Shown here piece by piece: positions 56,484 to 64,000 of a stretch of DNA of 64,000 bases (the stretch's first letter is position 1; the number at the start of each line of letters is the position of its first letter). The position numbers and the translations under genes were made by a program. The notes under the pieces are model-generated. The model ran no database searches and had not been told where the DNA came from. It saw nothing but the letters and a program-made list of their open reading frames with translations. This stretch comes from Xenorhabdus bovienii SS-2004 (GTDB taxonomy: Bacteria; Pseudomonadota; Gammaproteobacteria; Enterobacterales; Enterobacteriaceae): assembly GCF_000027225.1 (NCBI RefSeq), contig NC_013892.1, positions 558,001 through 622,000 on the forward strand, given 5' to 3'.

Positions 56484-58865
56484 ATGGCGATGAAAAAGTT
56501 GCTCATAGCGTCGCTGCTGTTCGGCAGCGCCACTGCATACAGTTCAGACGGATTCGTGGTTCGGGACATTCATTTTGAGGGTCTTCAACGTGTCACTTCT
56601 GGTGCAGCATTACTGAATATGCCAGTTCGCGTAGGTGATACAATCAGCGATGAGGATATCAGTCGCACGATTCATACACTGTTCGCGACTGGAAACTTTG
56701 AAGATGTCCGTGTCTTGCGTGATGGCAATACACTCGTCGTTCAGGTTAAAGAACGGCCAACCATCGCCAGCATTACTTTCTCCGGTAACAAATCGGTGAA
56801 AGATGACATGCTCAAGAAAAACCTTGAGTCCTCTCGTGTTAGTGTTGGTGAAGCTCTTGACCGCACCATGCTGTCTAATATGGAAAAAGGGCTGGAAGAT
56901 TTTTACTACAGTGTTGGTAAATACAATGCTACGGTGAAAGCCGTTGTCACGCCGCTGCCCCGTAACCGTATTGATTTGAAACTCATATTTTCAGAAGGGA
57001 TCTCAGCGCAGATCCAGCAGATTAATATTGTCGGCAATAAAGCATTTTCTACAAATGAATTGCTCAACCGTTTCCAGCTCAGGGATGATATTCCTTGGTG
57101 GAACTTTATGGCTGACCAGAAATACCAGAAACAGAAATTGGCGGGTGATCTTGAAACTTTGCGCAGTTTCTACCTTGATCGAGGTTATGCCCGCTTCAAT
57201 ATTGATTCGACTCAAGTCAATCTGACGCCAGATAAAAAAGGTATCTATATCACCGTGAATATCAATGAAGGCGCTCAGTACAAGATCGCCAGTGTTGATT
57301 TGAACGGTAATTTGGCCGGTTATCAGTCTGAAGCCACAAAACTGACCAACATTCAGCCTGGGTCGCTGTATAACGGTACAGAAGTGACCTCGATGGAAAA
57401 GGCAATTAAAAACCTGCTTGGTCGTTATGGCTATGCCTACCCACGAGTGATTACACAGCCTGAAATCAACGATACAGACAAAACGGTTAAGTTACATGTT
57501 AATGTGGATGCAGGTAACCGTTTCTATGTGCGTAAAATCCGCTTCGAAGGTAATGATATTAGCAGAGACTCTGTGCTTCGCCGCGAAATGCGTCAAATGG
57601 AAGGGGCATGGCTAGGCAGCGATCGCGTTGAACAGGGCAAAGAGCGTCTGGACAGACTGGGCTTTTTTGAAACGGTTAATGTGGATACAGAACGTGTATC
57701 CGGTAGCCCAGATTTGGTTGATGTGGTTTATAAAGTCAAAGAACGCAATACGGGTTCTATGAACTTTGGTGTTGGTTTCGGTACTGAAAGTGGCATGAGC
57801 TTCCAGGTCGGTCTTCAGCAGGAAAACTGGCTGGGAACGGGTAACTCTGTGGGGATCAGTGCCAGCAAAAATGACTATTCGACCTCTGCGGATTTGTCCT
57901 TTACCGATCCTTACTTCACAGTGGATGGCGTAAGTCTGGGCGGTCGTGTGTACTATAACGATTTCCGTGCAGATGATGCCGAACTCTCTGGTTATACCAA
58001 TAAAGCCTACGGTACTGAAGGTATTTTGGGCTTCCCGCTGAATGAAAATAACAGGTTGGCCATGAGATTGGGCTATGCCCATAACTCACTGTCGAACATG
58101 CGTCCACAGGCAGCGATGTGGCGTTATTTGAAAAAAATGGGCAAAGAGCCACCTTTGAAGGGCAAGGCATCGTTCGATTCCAATGATTTCCCACTGACAT
58201 TCAGTTGGATATATGGCAACTTTGACCGTGGTTTCTTCCCAACTTCGGGTTTCAAGTCTTCAGTGGATGCCAAAGTGGCTCTGCCAGGCTCAGACAACCA
58301 GTACTATAAACTTACTTGGAGCGCTACAGGTTATTATCCGATTGATGATAAAAATTCATGGATAATGATGGGGCGCACCCGCATGGGCTATGGTGGCGGT
58401 CTTGGTGGCAAGGAAATGCCATTCTATGAAAACTTCTATGCTGGTGGTTCTAATAGTGTCCGTGGTTTCCGTTCGAATAATATCGGTCCAAAAGCGATTT
58501 ATTTAGGTGAGAACAAAGAACCAGAAAAAAATAGTCCATCCCGTGATGCTGTGGGGGGGAATGCGTTAGCGACTGCCAGCTTTGAGCTGATTACGCCAAC
58601 ACCGTTCCTGGATGCGAAATATGCCAATACTGTACGGACTTCCTTCTTTGTTGATGCGGGAACCGTGTGGGATACCAACTGGAACAATATTTCCCCTGGT
58701 CTGCCTGACTACAGCAAGCCAAATAATATCCGTGTTTCGGCCGGTATTGCATTGCAATGGTTGTCACCGTTGGGGCCATTGACCTTCTCTTATGGGAAGC
58801 CAATCAAGGAATACGAAGGTGATAGAGCGGAGCAGTTCCAATTTAACATCGGCGGCACTTGGTAG
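56484..58865 (+). CDS. bamA: Outer membrane protein assembly factor BamA
   Basis: Central OMP insertase (793 aa). The ATG giving [20 protein letters not shown] is chosen as the true start; it begins a signal peptide identical in pattern to E. coli, and upstream in-frame codons lie within rseP. Five POTRA domains cover about residues 22-420; the 16-strand barrel follows with the loop-6 motif VRGF ([13 protein letters not shown]) and ends in Trp. The C-terminal phrase [12 protein letters not shown] is the beta-signal. Confidence 0.98.
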   Translation: MAMKKLLIASLLFGSATAYSSDGFVVRDIHFEGLQRVTSGAALLNMPVRVGDTISDEDISRTIHTLFATGNFEDVRVLRDGNTLVVQVKERPTIASITFSGNKSVKDDMLKKNLESSRVSVGEALDRTMLSNMEKGLEDFYYSVGKYNATVKAVVTPLPRNRIDLKLIFSEGISAQIQQINIVGNKAFSTNELLNRFQLRDDIPWWNFMADQKYQKQKLAGDLETLRSFYLDRGYARFNIDSTQVNLTPDKKGIYITVNINEGAQYKIASVDLNGNLAGYQSEATKLTNIQPGSLYNGTEVTSMEKAIKNLLGRYGYAYPRVITQPEINDTDKTVKLHVNVDAGNRFYVRKIRFEGNDISRDSVLRREMRQMEGAWLGSDRVEQGKERLDRLGFFETVNVDTERVSGSPDLVDVVYKVKERNTGSMNFGVGFGTESGMSFQVGLQQENWLGTGNSVGISASKNDYSTSADLSFTDPYFTVDGVSLGGRVYYNDFRADDAELSGYTNKAYGTEGILGFPLNENNRLAMRLGYAHNSLSNMRPQAAMWRYLKKMGKEPPLKGKASFDSNDFPLTFSWIYGNFDRGFFPTSGFKSSVDAKVALPGSDNQYYKLTWSATGYYPIDDKNSWIMMGRTRMGYGGGLGGKEMPFYENFYAGGSNSVRGFRSNNIGPKAIYLGENKEPEKNSPSRDAVGGNALATASFELITPTPFLDAKYANTVRTSFFVDAGTVWDTNWNNISPGLPDYSKPNNIRVSAGIALQWLSPLGPLTFSYGKPIKEYEGDRAEQFQFNIGGTW

Positions 58866-58887
58866 TAATTAATCGTTTTTGGCGGAA

Positions 58888-58915
58888 AATCGCCTTATTA
58901 CTAGATAAGGTGATT
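58888..58915 (+). terminator. Weak hairpin between bamA and skp
   Basis: AATCGCCTTAT and ATAAGGTGATT pair with one G-U pair, loop TACTAG. Followed by GTTAATTTTCC. Likely a weak attenuator lowering downstream transcription. Confidence 0.35.
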
Positions 58916-58963
58916 GTTAATTTTCCAACATGTAAAAAATAGCGTGGGTCAAAGGAGTTTATA

Positions 58964-59461
58964 GTGAAAAAAGTATTGTGTGCGGCAAGCTTTGGTATCG
59001 CATTAGCTTTCTCTGCGGGTGTTCAGGCAGCGGACAAAATCGGAGTCGTGAATGTTGGTGAAATCATCCAAAAGTTACCGGCTCGTGAAGCTGCTGTAAA
59101 ACAGTTGGATAGCGAATTTAAAGGCCGTATATCCGAGTTGCAGAGTATGGAAGCTGATATGCAGACCAAGGTGCAGAAACTTCAGCGTGATGGTTCAACC
59201 ATGAAAGCCAGCGAACGCACAAAATTAGAGAAAGAAGTGATGGCACAGCGTAACGACTATGCCCAGAAGGCGCAGTCTCTTGATAACGATAGCCGTCGCC
59301 GCCAGATGGAAGAGCAGAACAAACTCCTGACGCGTATTCACGATGCCGTTAAAGTGGTTGCAGGTAAAGAAGGTTACGACGTTGTTCTTGATGCTAATAC
59401 CGTATTATATTCCGTATCGGGTAAAGACATTACCGCAGATGTACTGAAGCAGGTTAAATAA
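58964..59461 (+). CDS. skp: Periplasmic chaperone Skp (OmpH family)
   Basis: Holds unfolded outer membrane proteins on the way to BamA (165 aa). GTG start with AAAGGAG at good spacing. Signal peptide MKKVLCAASFGIALAFSAGV, cleaved after VQA. The mature part is mostly long charged helices (coiled-coil tentacles). Lies between bamA and lpxD as usual. Confidence 0.96.
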   Translation: MKKVLCAASFGIALAFSAGVQAADKIGVVNVGEIIQKLPAREAAVKQLDSEFKGRISELQSMEADMQTKVQKLQRDGSTMKASERTKLEKEVMAQRNDYAQKAQSLDNDSRRRQMEEQNKLLTRIHDAVKVVAGKEGYDVVLDANTVLYSVSGKDITADVLKQVK

Positions 59462-59465
59462 GTAG

Positions 59466-60494
59466 ATGGTTTCAATTCGATTAGCTGATCTCGCTCAGCA
59501 GTTGAATGCGCAATTACATGGTGATGGCGATATCGTCATCACCAGCATTGCGCCAATGTATTCAGCAAATAGCGAACAAATTACATTTTTATCTGACAGC
59601 CGTTACACTGACAAACTTGCAGAATGTCAGGCAGCGGCTGTTGTGCTGCGTGAATCTGATCTTACTCATTGTAAGGTCGCTGCACTGGTTGTTGATAATC
59701 CTTATCTTGCCTATGCACGTATGGCACAAATCATGGATACGACGCCACAACCTGCGCAGGATATTCATCCATCAGCCGTGATATTTTCTGAAGTGCAATT
59801 GGGAAAAAATGTGGCGGTTGGTGCAAATGCTGTTGTCGAATCTGGCGTTATTCTGGGTGACAATGTCATTGTCGGTGCGGGTTGCTTTATTGGCAAAAAT
59901 ACGCGTATTGGTGCAGGAACCCGCCTTTGGGCCAATGTATCGGTATACCATAACGTTGAAATTGGCGAACAGTGCCTTATTCAGTCAGGCACTGTGATCG
60001 GGTCGGATGGTTTTGGCTATGCCAATGACCGTGGCAACTGGATTAAAATTCCACAGTTAGGCTCAGTGGTCATCGGTGACCGCGTTGAAATCGGTGCTTC
60101 TACGACTATCGATCGCGGAGCGCTGGATAACACAGTTATCGGTAATGGTGTTATCATTGACAACCAGTGCCAAATCGCTCACAACGTCATAATTGGTGAC
60201 AACACAGCCGTGGCTGGTGGTGTCACTATGGCGGGTAGCCTGAAAATTGGTCGTTATTGTATGATTGGTGGAGCCAGCGTCATTAATGGGCATATAGAAA
60301 TCTGTGATAAAGTGACCGTGACTGGTATGGGCATGGTGATGCGTCCAATTACAGAGCCTGGTGTATACTCGTCTGGTATCCCATTACAACCGAACAAAGT
60401 TTGGCGTAAAACTGCTGCTTTAGTCATGAATATCAATGAAATGAATAAACGGCTTAAATCTGTAGAACGCCAGCGTGAAGGTGAAAACGAGTAA
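59466..60494 (+). CDS. lpxD: UDP-3-O-(3-hydroxymyristoyl)glucosamine N-acyltransferase
   Basis: Third step of lipid A synthesis (342 aa). N-terminal uridine-binding domain ([25 protein letters not shown]) followed by hexapeptide repeats; the catalytic His lies in [15 protein letters not shown]-terminal helix ([13 protein letters not shown]) may bind acyl carrier protein. Starts 4 bases after the skp stop codon. Confidence 0.97.
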   Translation: MVSIRLADLAQQLNAQLHGDGDIVITSIAPMYSANSEQITFLSDSRYTDKLAECQAAAVVLRESDLTHCKVAALVVDNPYLAYARMAQIMDTTPQPAQDIHPSAVIFSEVQLGKNVAVGANAVVESGVILGDNVIVGAGCFIGKNTRIGAGTRLWANVSVYHNVEIGEQCLIQSGTVIGSDGFGYANDRGNWIKIPQLGSVVIGDRVEIGASTTIDRGALDNTVIGNGVIIDNQCQIAHNVIIGDNTAVAGGVTMAGSLKIGRYCMIGGASVINGHIEICDKVTVTGMGMVMRPITEPGVYSSGIPLQPNKVWRKTAALVMNINEMNKRLKSVERQREGENE

Positions 60495-60531
60495 TCATAC
60501 AAACGTTTTTTGGTTGTGTTTTTATTTTTTG

Positions 60532-60573
60532 CGGCCTGCCTGATAACTCTGCATTTGGAGTTAACGCAGGCCG
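60532..60573 (+). terminator. Long hairpin between lpxD and fabZ
   Basis: CGGCCTGC (60532-60539) pairs with GCAGGCCG (60566-60573), with inner AACTC/GAGTT arms. No T tract; probably an attenuator or an mRNA-processing hairpin in the 124-base gap. Confidence 0.4.
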
Positions 60574-60618
60574 TGTCGTTAATACTATGATTCTTATATA
60601 GACAGGAAGAGTATTTAG

Positions 60619-61071
60619 ATGAGTGATAATCGTACTCTGCAAATTGAAGAGATTTTGGATTTGCTACCTCACCGCTACCCGTTTTTGCTGGTAGACCGTG
60701 TTTTGGATTTTGAGGAAGGTAAATTTCTACGCGCAGTCAAAAATGTATCATTTAATGAACCATTCTTTCAGGGGCATTTTCCGGGTAAGCCAATTTTTCC
60801 AGGCGTCCTGATCCTTGAAGCAATGGCTCAGGCAACCGGAATTCTGGCATTCAAAAGCGTTGGCTCGCTGGCTCCGGGTGAGTTGTATTACTTTGCCGCT
60901 ATCGATGGCGCTCGTTTCAAGCGTCCGGTTCTGCCAGGTGATCAAATGGTTCTGGAAGTTGAATTTATTAAAGAACGTCGCGGTGTTGCGCGTTTTAAGG
61001 GCGTAGCAAAAGTCGATGGAGAAGTGGCTTGCGAAGCTGAAATGATGTGTGCTCGCCGTCGTGAGGCTTAA
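60619..61071 (+). CDS. fabZ: 3-hydroxyacyl-ACP dehydratase FabZ
   Basis: Hot-dog fold dehydratase of fatty-acid synthesis (150 aa). Catalytic His in [14 protein letters not shown] and Glu in [20 protein letters not shown] are present. Its 3-hydroxyacyl-ACP substrate pool is shared with lpxA and lpxD around it. Confidence 0.98.
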   Translation: MSDNRTLQIEEILDLLPHRYPFLLVDRVLDFEEGKFLRAVKNVSFNEPFFQGHFPGKPIFPGVLILEAMAQATGILAFKSVGSLAPGELYYFAAIDGARFKRPVLPGDQMVLEVEFIKERRGVARFKGVAKVDGEVACEAEMMCARRREA

Positions 61072-61074
61072 TAT

Positions 61075-61872
61075 ATGATTGATCAAACTGCTGTTATTCA
61101 TCCCTCGTCCATTGTTGAAGAGGGTGCAGTTATTGGTGGCAATGTCCGTATTGGCCCATTTTGCTATATCGGTTCTCAGGTTGAGATCGGTGAAGGGACT
61201 GAAGTTAAATCCCATGTTGTGATCAACGGGATCACCAAAATTGGCCGTGATAACCAGATTTATCAATTTGCCTCTATTGGTGAAGTAAATCAGGATCTCA
61301 AATATCAGGGTGAGCCGACTCGCGTTGAGATCGGTGATCGTAACCGTATTCGTGAAAGCGCATCGATTCATCGTGGCACCGTTCAGGGTGGCGGTTTGAC
61401 TAAAATTGGCAGTGACAATCTGCTGATGATTAACACCCACATTGCCCATGATTGCATGATTGGTGATCGCTGTATCATTGCGAATAACGGCACGCTGGGT
61501 GGGCATGTCATTCTGGGCGATTACGTCATTATCGGTGGAATGACAGCTGTCCATCAATTCTGTCAGATTGGCTCTCATGTTATGGTAGGCGGTTGCTCTG
61601 GTGTTGCGCAGGATGTCCCGCCTTATGTCATTGCACAGGGAAACCATGCCACACCTTTCGGGTTGAATATTGAAGGCTTGAAGCGCCGTGGATTTGATAA
61701 AGAATCGCTGCATGCAATCCGTAATGCCTATAAAGCGCTTTACCGTAGCGGAAGAACGCTGGAAGAAGCCAGAATAGAAATTGAGCTTCAGACGGCAAAT
61801 AACCCACATGTGAAAGCATTCAGTGATTTTCTGGAAAATTCAGCAAAATCCAGCCGTGGCATCATTCGTTAA
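61075..61872 (+). CDS. lpxA: UDP-N-acetylglucosamine acyltransferase LpxA
   Basis: First step of lipid A synthesis (265 aa, trimeric left-handed beta-helix). Hexapeptide repeats start at [21 protein letters not shown]; the catalytic His is in [12 protein letters not shown]. The ATG lies 3 bases after the fabZ stop. Reaction uses 3-hydroxyacyl-ACP, linking it to fabZ. Confidence 0.98.
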   Translation: MIDQTAVIHPSSIVEEGAVIGGNVRIGPFCYIGSQVEIGEGTEVKSHVVINGITKIGRDNQIYQFASIGEVNQDLKYQGEPTRVEIGDRNRIRESASIHRGTVQGGGLTKIGSDNLLMINTHIAHDCMIGDRCIIANNGTLGGHVILGDYVIIGGMTAVHQFCQIGSHVMVGGCSGVAQDVPPYVIAQGNHATPFGLNIEGLKRRGFDKESLHAIRNAYKALYRSGRTLEEARIEIELQTANNPHVKAFSDFLENSAKSSRGIIR

Positions 61873-61876
61873 GTAG

Positions 61877-63061
61877 ATGAAGGATACTCCTTTGGCTACC
61901 TTCTCTTCTGTTAACAATCAGCGCCCGCTGACAATTGCTTTGGTTGCCGGAGAAACGTCCGGTGACATTCTTGGAGCCGGGCTGATTCGCGCATTGAAAG
62001 CTCAAATTCCTGATGCTCACTTTGTGGGTGTTGCTGGCCCTCTTATGCAGGCGGAAGGTTGTGAAGCCTGGTATGAGATGGAAGAGCTGGCAGTCATGGG
62101 GATCGTTGAAGTATTAGGACGCTTGCCCCGTTTGTTGAAAATCCGCAAAGATTTAACAGCACGATTTACCGCGTTGAAGCCGGATGTCTTTGTTGGTATC
62201 GATGCCCCGGATTTTAACATCACGTTGGAAGGGCGATTGAAACAGCGAGGGATTAGGACGATTCATTACGTTAGTCCATCAGTATGGGCGTGGCGTCAGA
62301 AACGGGTTTTCAAAATCGGCCGGGCAACGGATCTGGTACTGGCATTTTTGCCATTTGAAAAAGCGTTCTATGATCGATTTAGCGTTCCATGCAAATTTAT
62401 TGGCCACACGATGGCTGATTCGATGCCACTGCAAACGGATAAAATGGCAGCCCGGGAGGCTTTGGGTGTTCCCTTAAATGCCCATTGTCTAGCGATACTG
62501 CCGGGTAGCCGCCATGCAGAAGTTGAGATGTTGAGTGCTGATTTTCTTAGAACCGTGCAGTTGCTGAGGAAAATTCTTCCTGATCTGCATGTATTGGTTC
62601 CATTGGTGAATGCCAAGCGGCATCAGCAGTTTCAGCGTATTAAAGATGAGATTGCGCCGGATTTATCTGTCCATATGTTGGACGGTAACGCCGGTAAAGC
62701 CATGATCGCCAGTGATGCGACTTTACTGGCCTCAGGTACGGCTGCGCTGGAGTGTATGCTGGCCAAATGCCCGATGGTGGTGGGCTACAGAATGAAACCT
62801 TTTACATTCTGGCTGGCAAAGCGGCTGGTGAAAACGCCGTATGTTTCTCTGCCTAACCTGCTGGCAGGCAAAGAATTAGTTAAAGAACTATTACAGGACG
62901 AATGTGAGCCACAAGCATTGTCTGAGGCATTGTTGCCTCTCTTGCAAGGTGGTGCTGATGTGGAAGCGTTGAAACAAACGTTTCTGCATTTGCATGAAAG
63001 CATTCGCTGTGATGCCGATGAACAAGCTGCACAAGCGGTTCTGGAATTAGCGAGAAGATAA
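61877..63061 (+). CDS. lpxB: Lipid-A-disaccharide synthase LpxB
   Basis: Glycosyltransferase (GT19) joining UDP-diacyl-GlcN and lipid X (394 aa). Motifs: [59 protein letters not shown] and [10 protein letters not shown]. The 15-residue N-terminal extension before [10 protein letters not shown] is somewhat longer than in E. coli. It overlaps rnhB by one base (TAATG). Confidence 0.98.
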   Translation: MKDTPLATFSSVNNQRPLTIALVAGETSGDILGAGLIRALKAQIPDAHFVGVAGPLMQAEGCEAWYEMEELAVMGIVEVLGRLPRLLKIRKDLTARFTALKPDVFVGIDAPDFNITLEGRLKQRGIRTIHYVSPSVWAWRQKRVFKIGRATDLVLAFLPFEKAFYDRFSVPCKFIGHTMADSMPLQTDKMAAREALGVPLNAHCLAILPGSRHAEVEMLSADFLRTVQLLRKILPDLHVLVPLVNAKRHQQFQRIKDEIAPDLSVHMLDGNAGKAMIASDATLLASGTAALECMLAKCPMVVGYRMKPFTFWLAKRLVKTPYVSLPNLLAGKELVKELLQDECEPQALSEALLPLLQGGADVEALKQTFLHLHESIRCDADEQAAQAVLELARR

Positions 63062-63651
63062 TGGATTTTGTTTATCCTCAGGCGAATTTGATTGCCGGTG
63101 TTGATGAAGTTGGGCGTGGCCCACTGGTCGGGGCAGTGGTTACTGCGGCAGTTATTCTTGATCCTGCCAAACCGATTACAGGCTTGATGGATTCGAAAAA
63201 ACTTACAGAAAAGCGGCGTGAAGCACTTTATCTGGAAATTAAAGAAAAGGCGCTGTGCTGGAGCCTTGGTCGCGCTGAACCAGAAGAAATTGATCAACTC
63301 AATATTCTCCACGCTACCATGCTTGCCATGCAGCGAGCGGTGGAAGGTTTAGCTATCACACCGGATTATGTCCTGATTGATGGGAACCGTTGTCCCGCAT
63401 TGCCGATGTCGGCACTGGCGGTGATCAAGGGGGATAGTCTGGTGGCGGAAATAAGCGCTGCTTCTATTTTGGCAAAAGTGACACGTGACAGAGAAATGGC
63501 TGAGTTGGGTAAGCAATTTCCTGATTATGGTTTCGCGCAACACAAAGGTTATCCGACCGCTTTGCATCTGGAAAAACTGGCTTTGCTGGGCGCTACGGAA
63601 CATCATCGTAAAAGCTTTGCGCCGGTCAAACGAGCGCTGGGTCTTGGATAA
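63061..63651 (+). CDS. rnhB: Ribonuclease HII
   Basis: Cuts RNA in RNA-DNA hybrids and single ribonucleotides in DNA (196 aa). Catalytic motif [14 protein letters not shown] (Asp, Glu), third Asp in VLIDGNRCP, and the later Asp in KVTRDREM. Translationally coupled to lpxB. Confidence 0.97.
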   Translation: MDFVYPQANLIAGVDEVGRGPLVGAVVTAAVILDPAKPITGLMDSKKLTEKRREALYLEIKEKALCWSLGRAEPEEIDQLNILHATMLAMQRAVEGLAITPDYVLIDGNRCPALPMSALAVIKGDSLVAEISAASILAKVTRDREMAELGKQFPDYGFAQHKGYPTALHLEKLALLGATEHHRKSFAPVKRALGLG

Positions 63652-63667
63652 GTAATCTGGGCAAACT

Positions 63668-64000
63668 ATGACAGAACCACGTTTTGTACACTTACGTGTT
63701 CACAGCGACTATTCAATGATTGACGGTTTAGCCAAAACAGGGTCACTGATAAAAAAAGTGGCTAAATTGGATATGCCTGCTTTTGCGATCACTGATTTTA
63801 CTAACCTGTGCGGCTTGGTGAAATTCTATGGCAGTGCCCATAGTGCAGGTATCAAGCCGATTATAGGCGCTGATTTTTATGTGGAAAGTGATCTGCTGGG
63901 GGATGAATATGCCCATCTGACGATCCTTGCCCGTAATAACGAAGGTTATCAAAACCTAACCTTTTTGATCTCCGAAGCTTATCAGAAAGGCTATGGTGCG
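63668..64000 (+). CDS. dnaE: DNA polymerase III alpha subunit DnaE (5' part)
   Basis: The first 111 codons of the replicative polymerase; the gene runs off the window. It starts [21 protein letters not shown], the PHP-domain N-terminus of DnaE, with the expected later phrase [18 protein letters not shown]. It starts 16 bases after rnhB, as in E. coli. No stop codon before the window edge. Confidence 0.97.
   Translation, partial: MTEPRFVHLRVHSDYSMIDGLAKTGSLIKKVAKLDMPAFAITDFTNLCGLVKFYGSAHSAGIKPIIGADFYVESDLLGDEYAHLTILARNNEGYQNLTFLISEAYQKGYGA

Noticed and set aside
60748..61809. 353-codon open frame on the minus strand
   Set aside because: It lies antisense to fabZ and lpxA, both certain genes; composition (Asn, Thr, Ile rich) is what the reverse frame of hexapeptide-repeat codons gives.

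Overview
The window looks like a chromosomal segment of an entomopathogenic enterobacterium of the Morganellaceae, most likely Xenorhabdus or its close relative Photorhabdus. Housekeeping proteins (RpoH, Xni, QueF, DapD, GlnD, RpsB, BamA, LpxA and others) are close to E. coli proteins recalled from memory and keep enterobacterial gene order. The accessory middle carries a split Tc-type insecticidal toxin with two chitinases, typical of insect-associated bacteria. Species assignment is inference; no 16S gene is present.

Layout. (1) 1-4045: 3' end of ftsE, ftsX, rpoH (with a recognisable sigma-E promoter), a glycerate kinase and the convergent panM. (2) 4046-15.6 kb: an orphan type VI secretion module made of tssF, vgrG, a DUF4123 adaptor and a VasX-like membrane-active effector. 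Three tandem paralogous two-TM genes follow, probably immunity genes. An 87-bp duplicate of the effector's 3' end lies inside this array and marks a past duplication or displacement. (3) 16.0-27.4 kb, minus strand: operon chitinase - TcA part 1 (TccA/YenA1-like) - TcA part 2 (TccB/YenA2-like) - chitinase, with no TcB or TcC gene in the window. (4) 27.4-30.2 kb: mostly non-coding, decayed DNA with an XRE regulator, an MFS-transporter remnant, a possible micro-ORF and an ERIC element. (5) 30.2-36.0 kb, minus strand: a four-gene operon, LuxE-like acyl-protein synthetase - LuxC-like reductase fused to an adenylate-forming ligase - second ligase - GNAT acyltransferase. It resembles the fatty-acid reductase half of bioluminescence operons, without luciferase. 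(6) 36.9-43.7 kb: conserved block xni-ppnN-queF / syd-csrB-yqcC-truC-yqcA. The csrB sRNA lies in the syd-yqcC gap with an upstream UvrY-type palindrome. (7) 43.3-64.0 kb: yaeH, dapD, glnD, map, then divergently rpsB-tsf-pyrH-frr-dxr-uppS-cdsA-rseP-bamA-skp-lpxD-fabZ-lpxA-lpxB-rnhB-dnaE (cut by the window end). This is the conserved translation / isoprenoid / envelope-biogenesis supercluster.

How the parts fit. Regions 2, 3 and 5 form about 32 kb of accessory DNA between two conserved blocks that are not adjacent in E. coli. They serve interbacterial antagonism (T6SS spike and effector), insect toxicity (Tc toxin and chitinases) and an unassigned acyl-aldehyde or acyl-conjugate pathway. csrB, through CsrA sequestration downstream of BarA/UvrY, is a plausible global switch for such secretion and virulence traits, but no direct link is visible here. 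The strongest leads are the shuffled effector/immunity array, the luciferase-less LuxCE-like operon with its LuxC-ligase fusion, and the chitinase-flanked TcA without B and C subunits.
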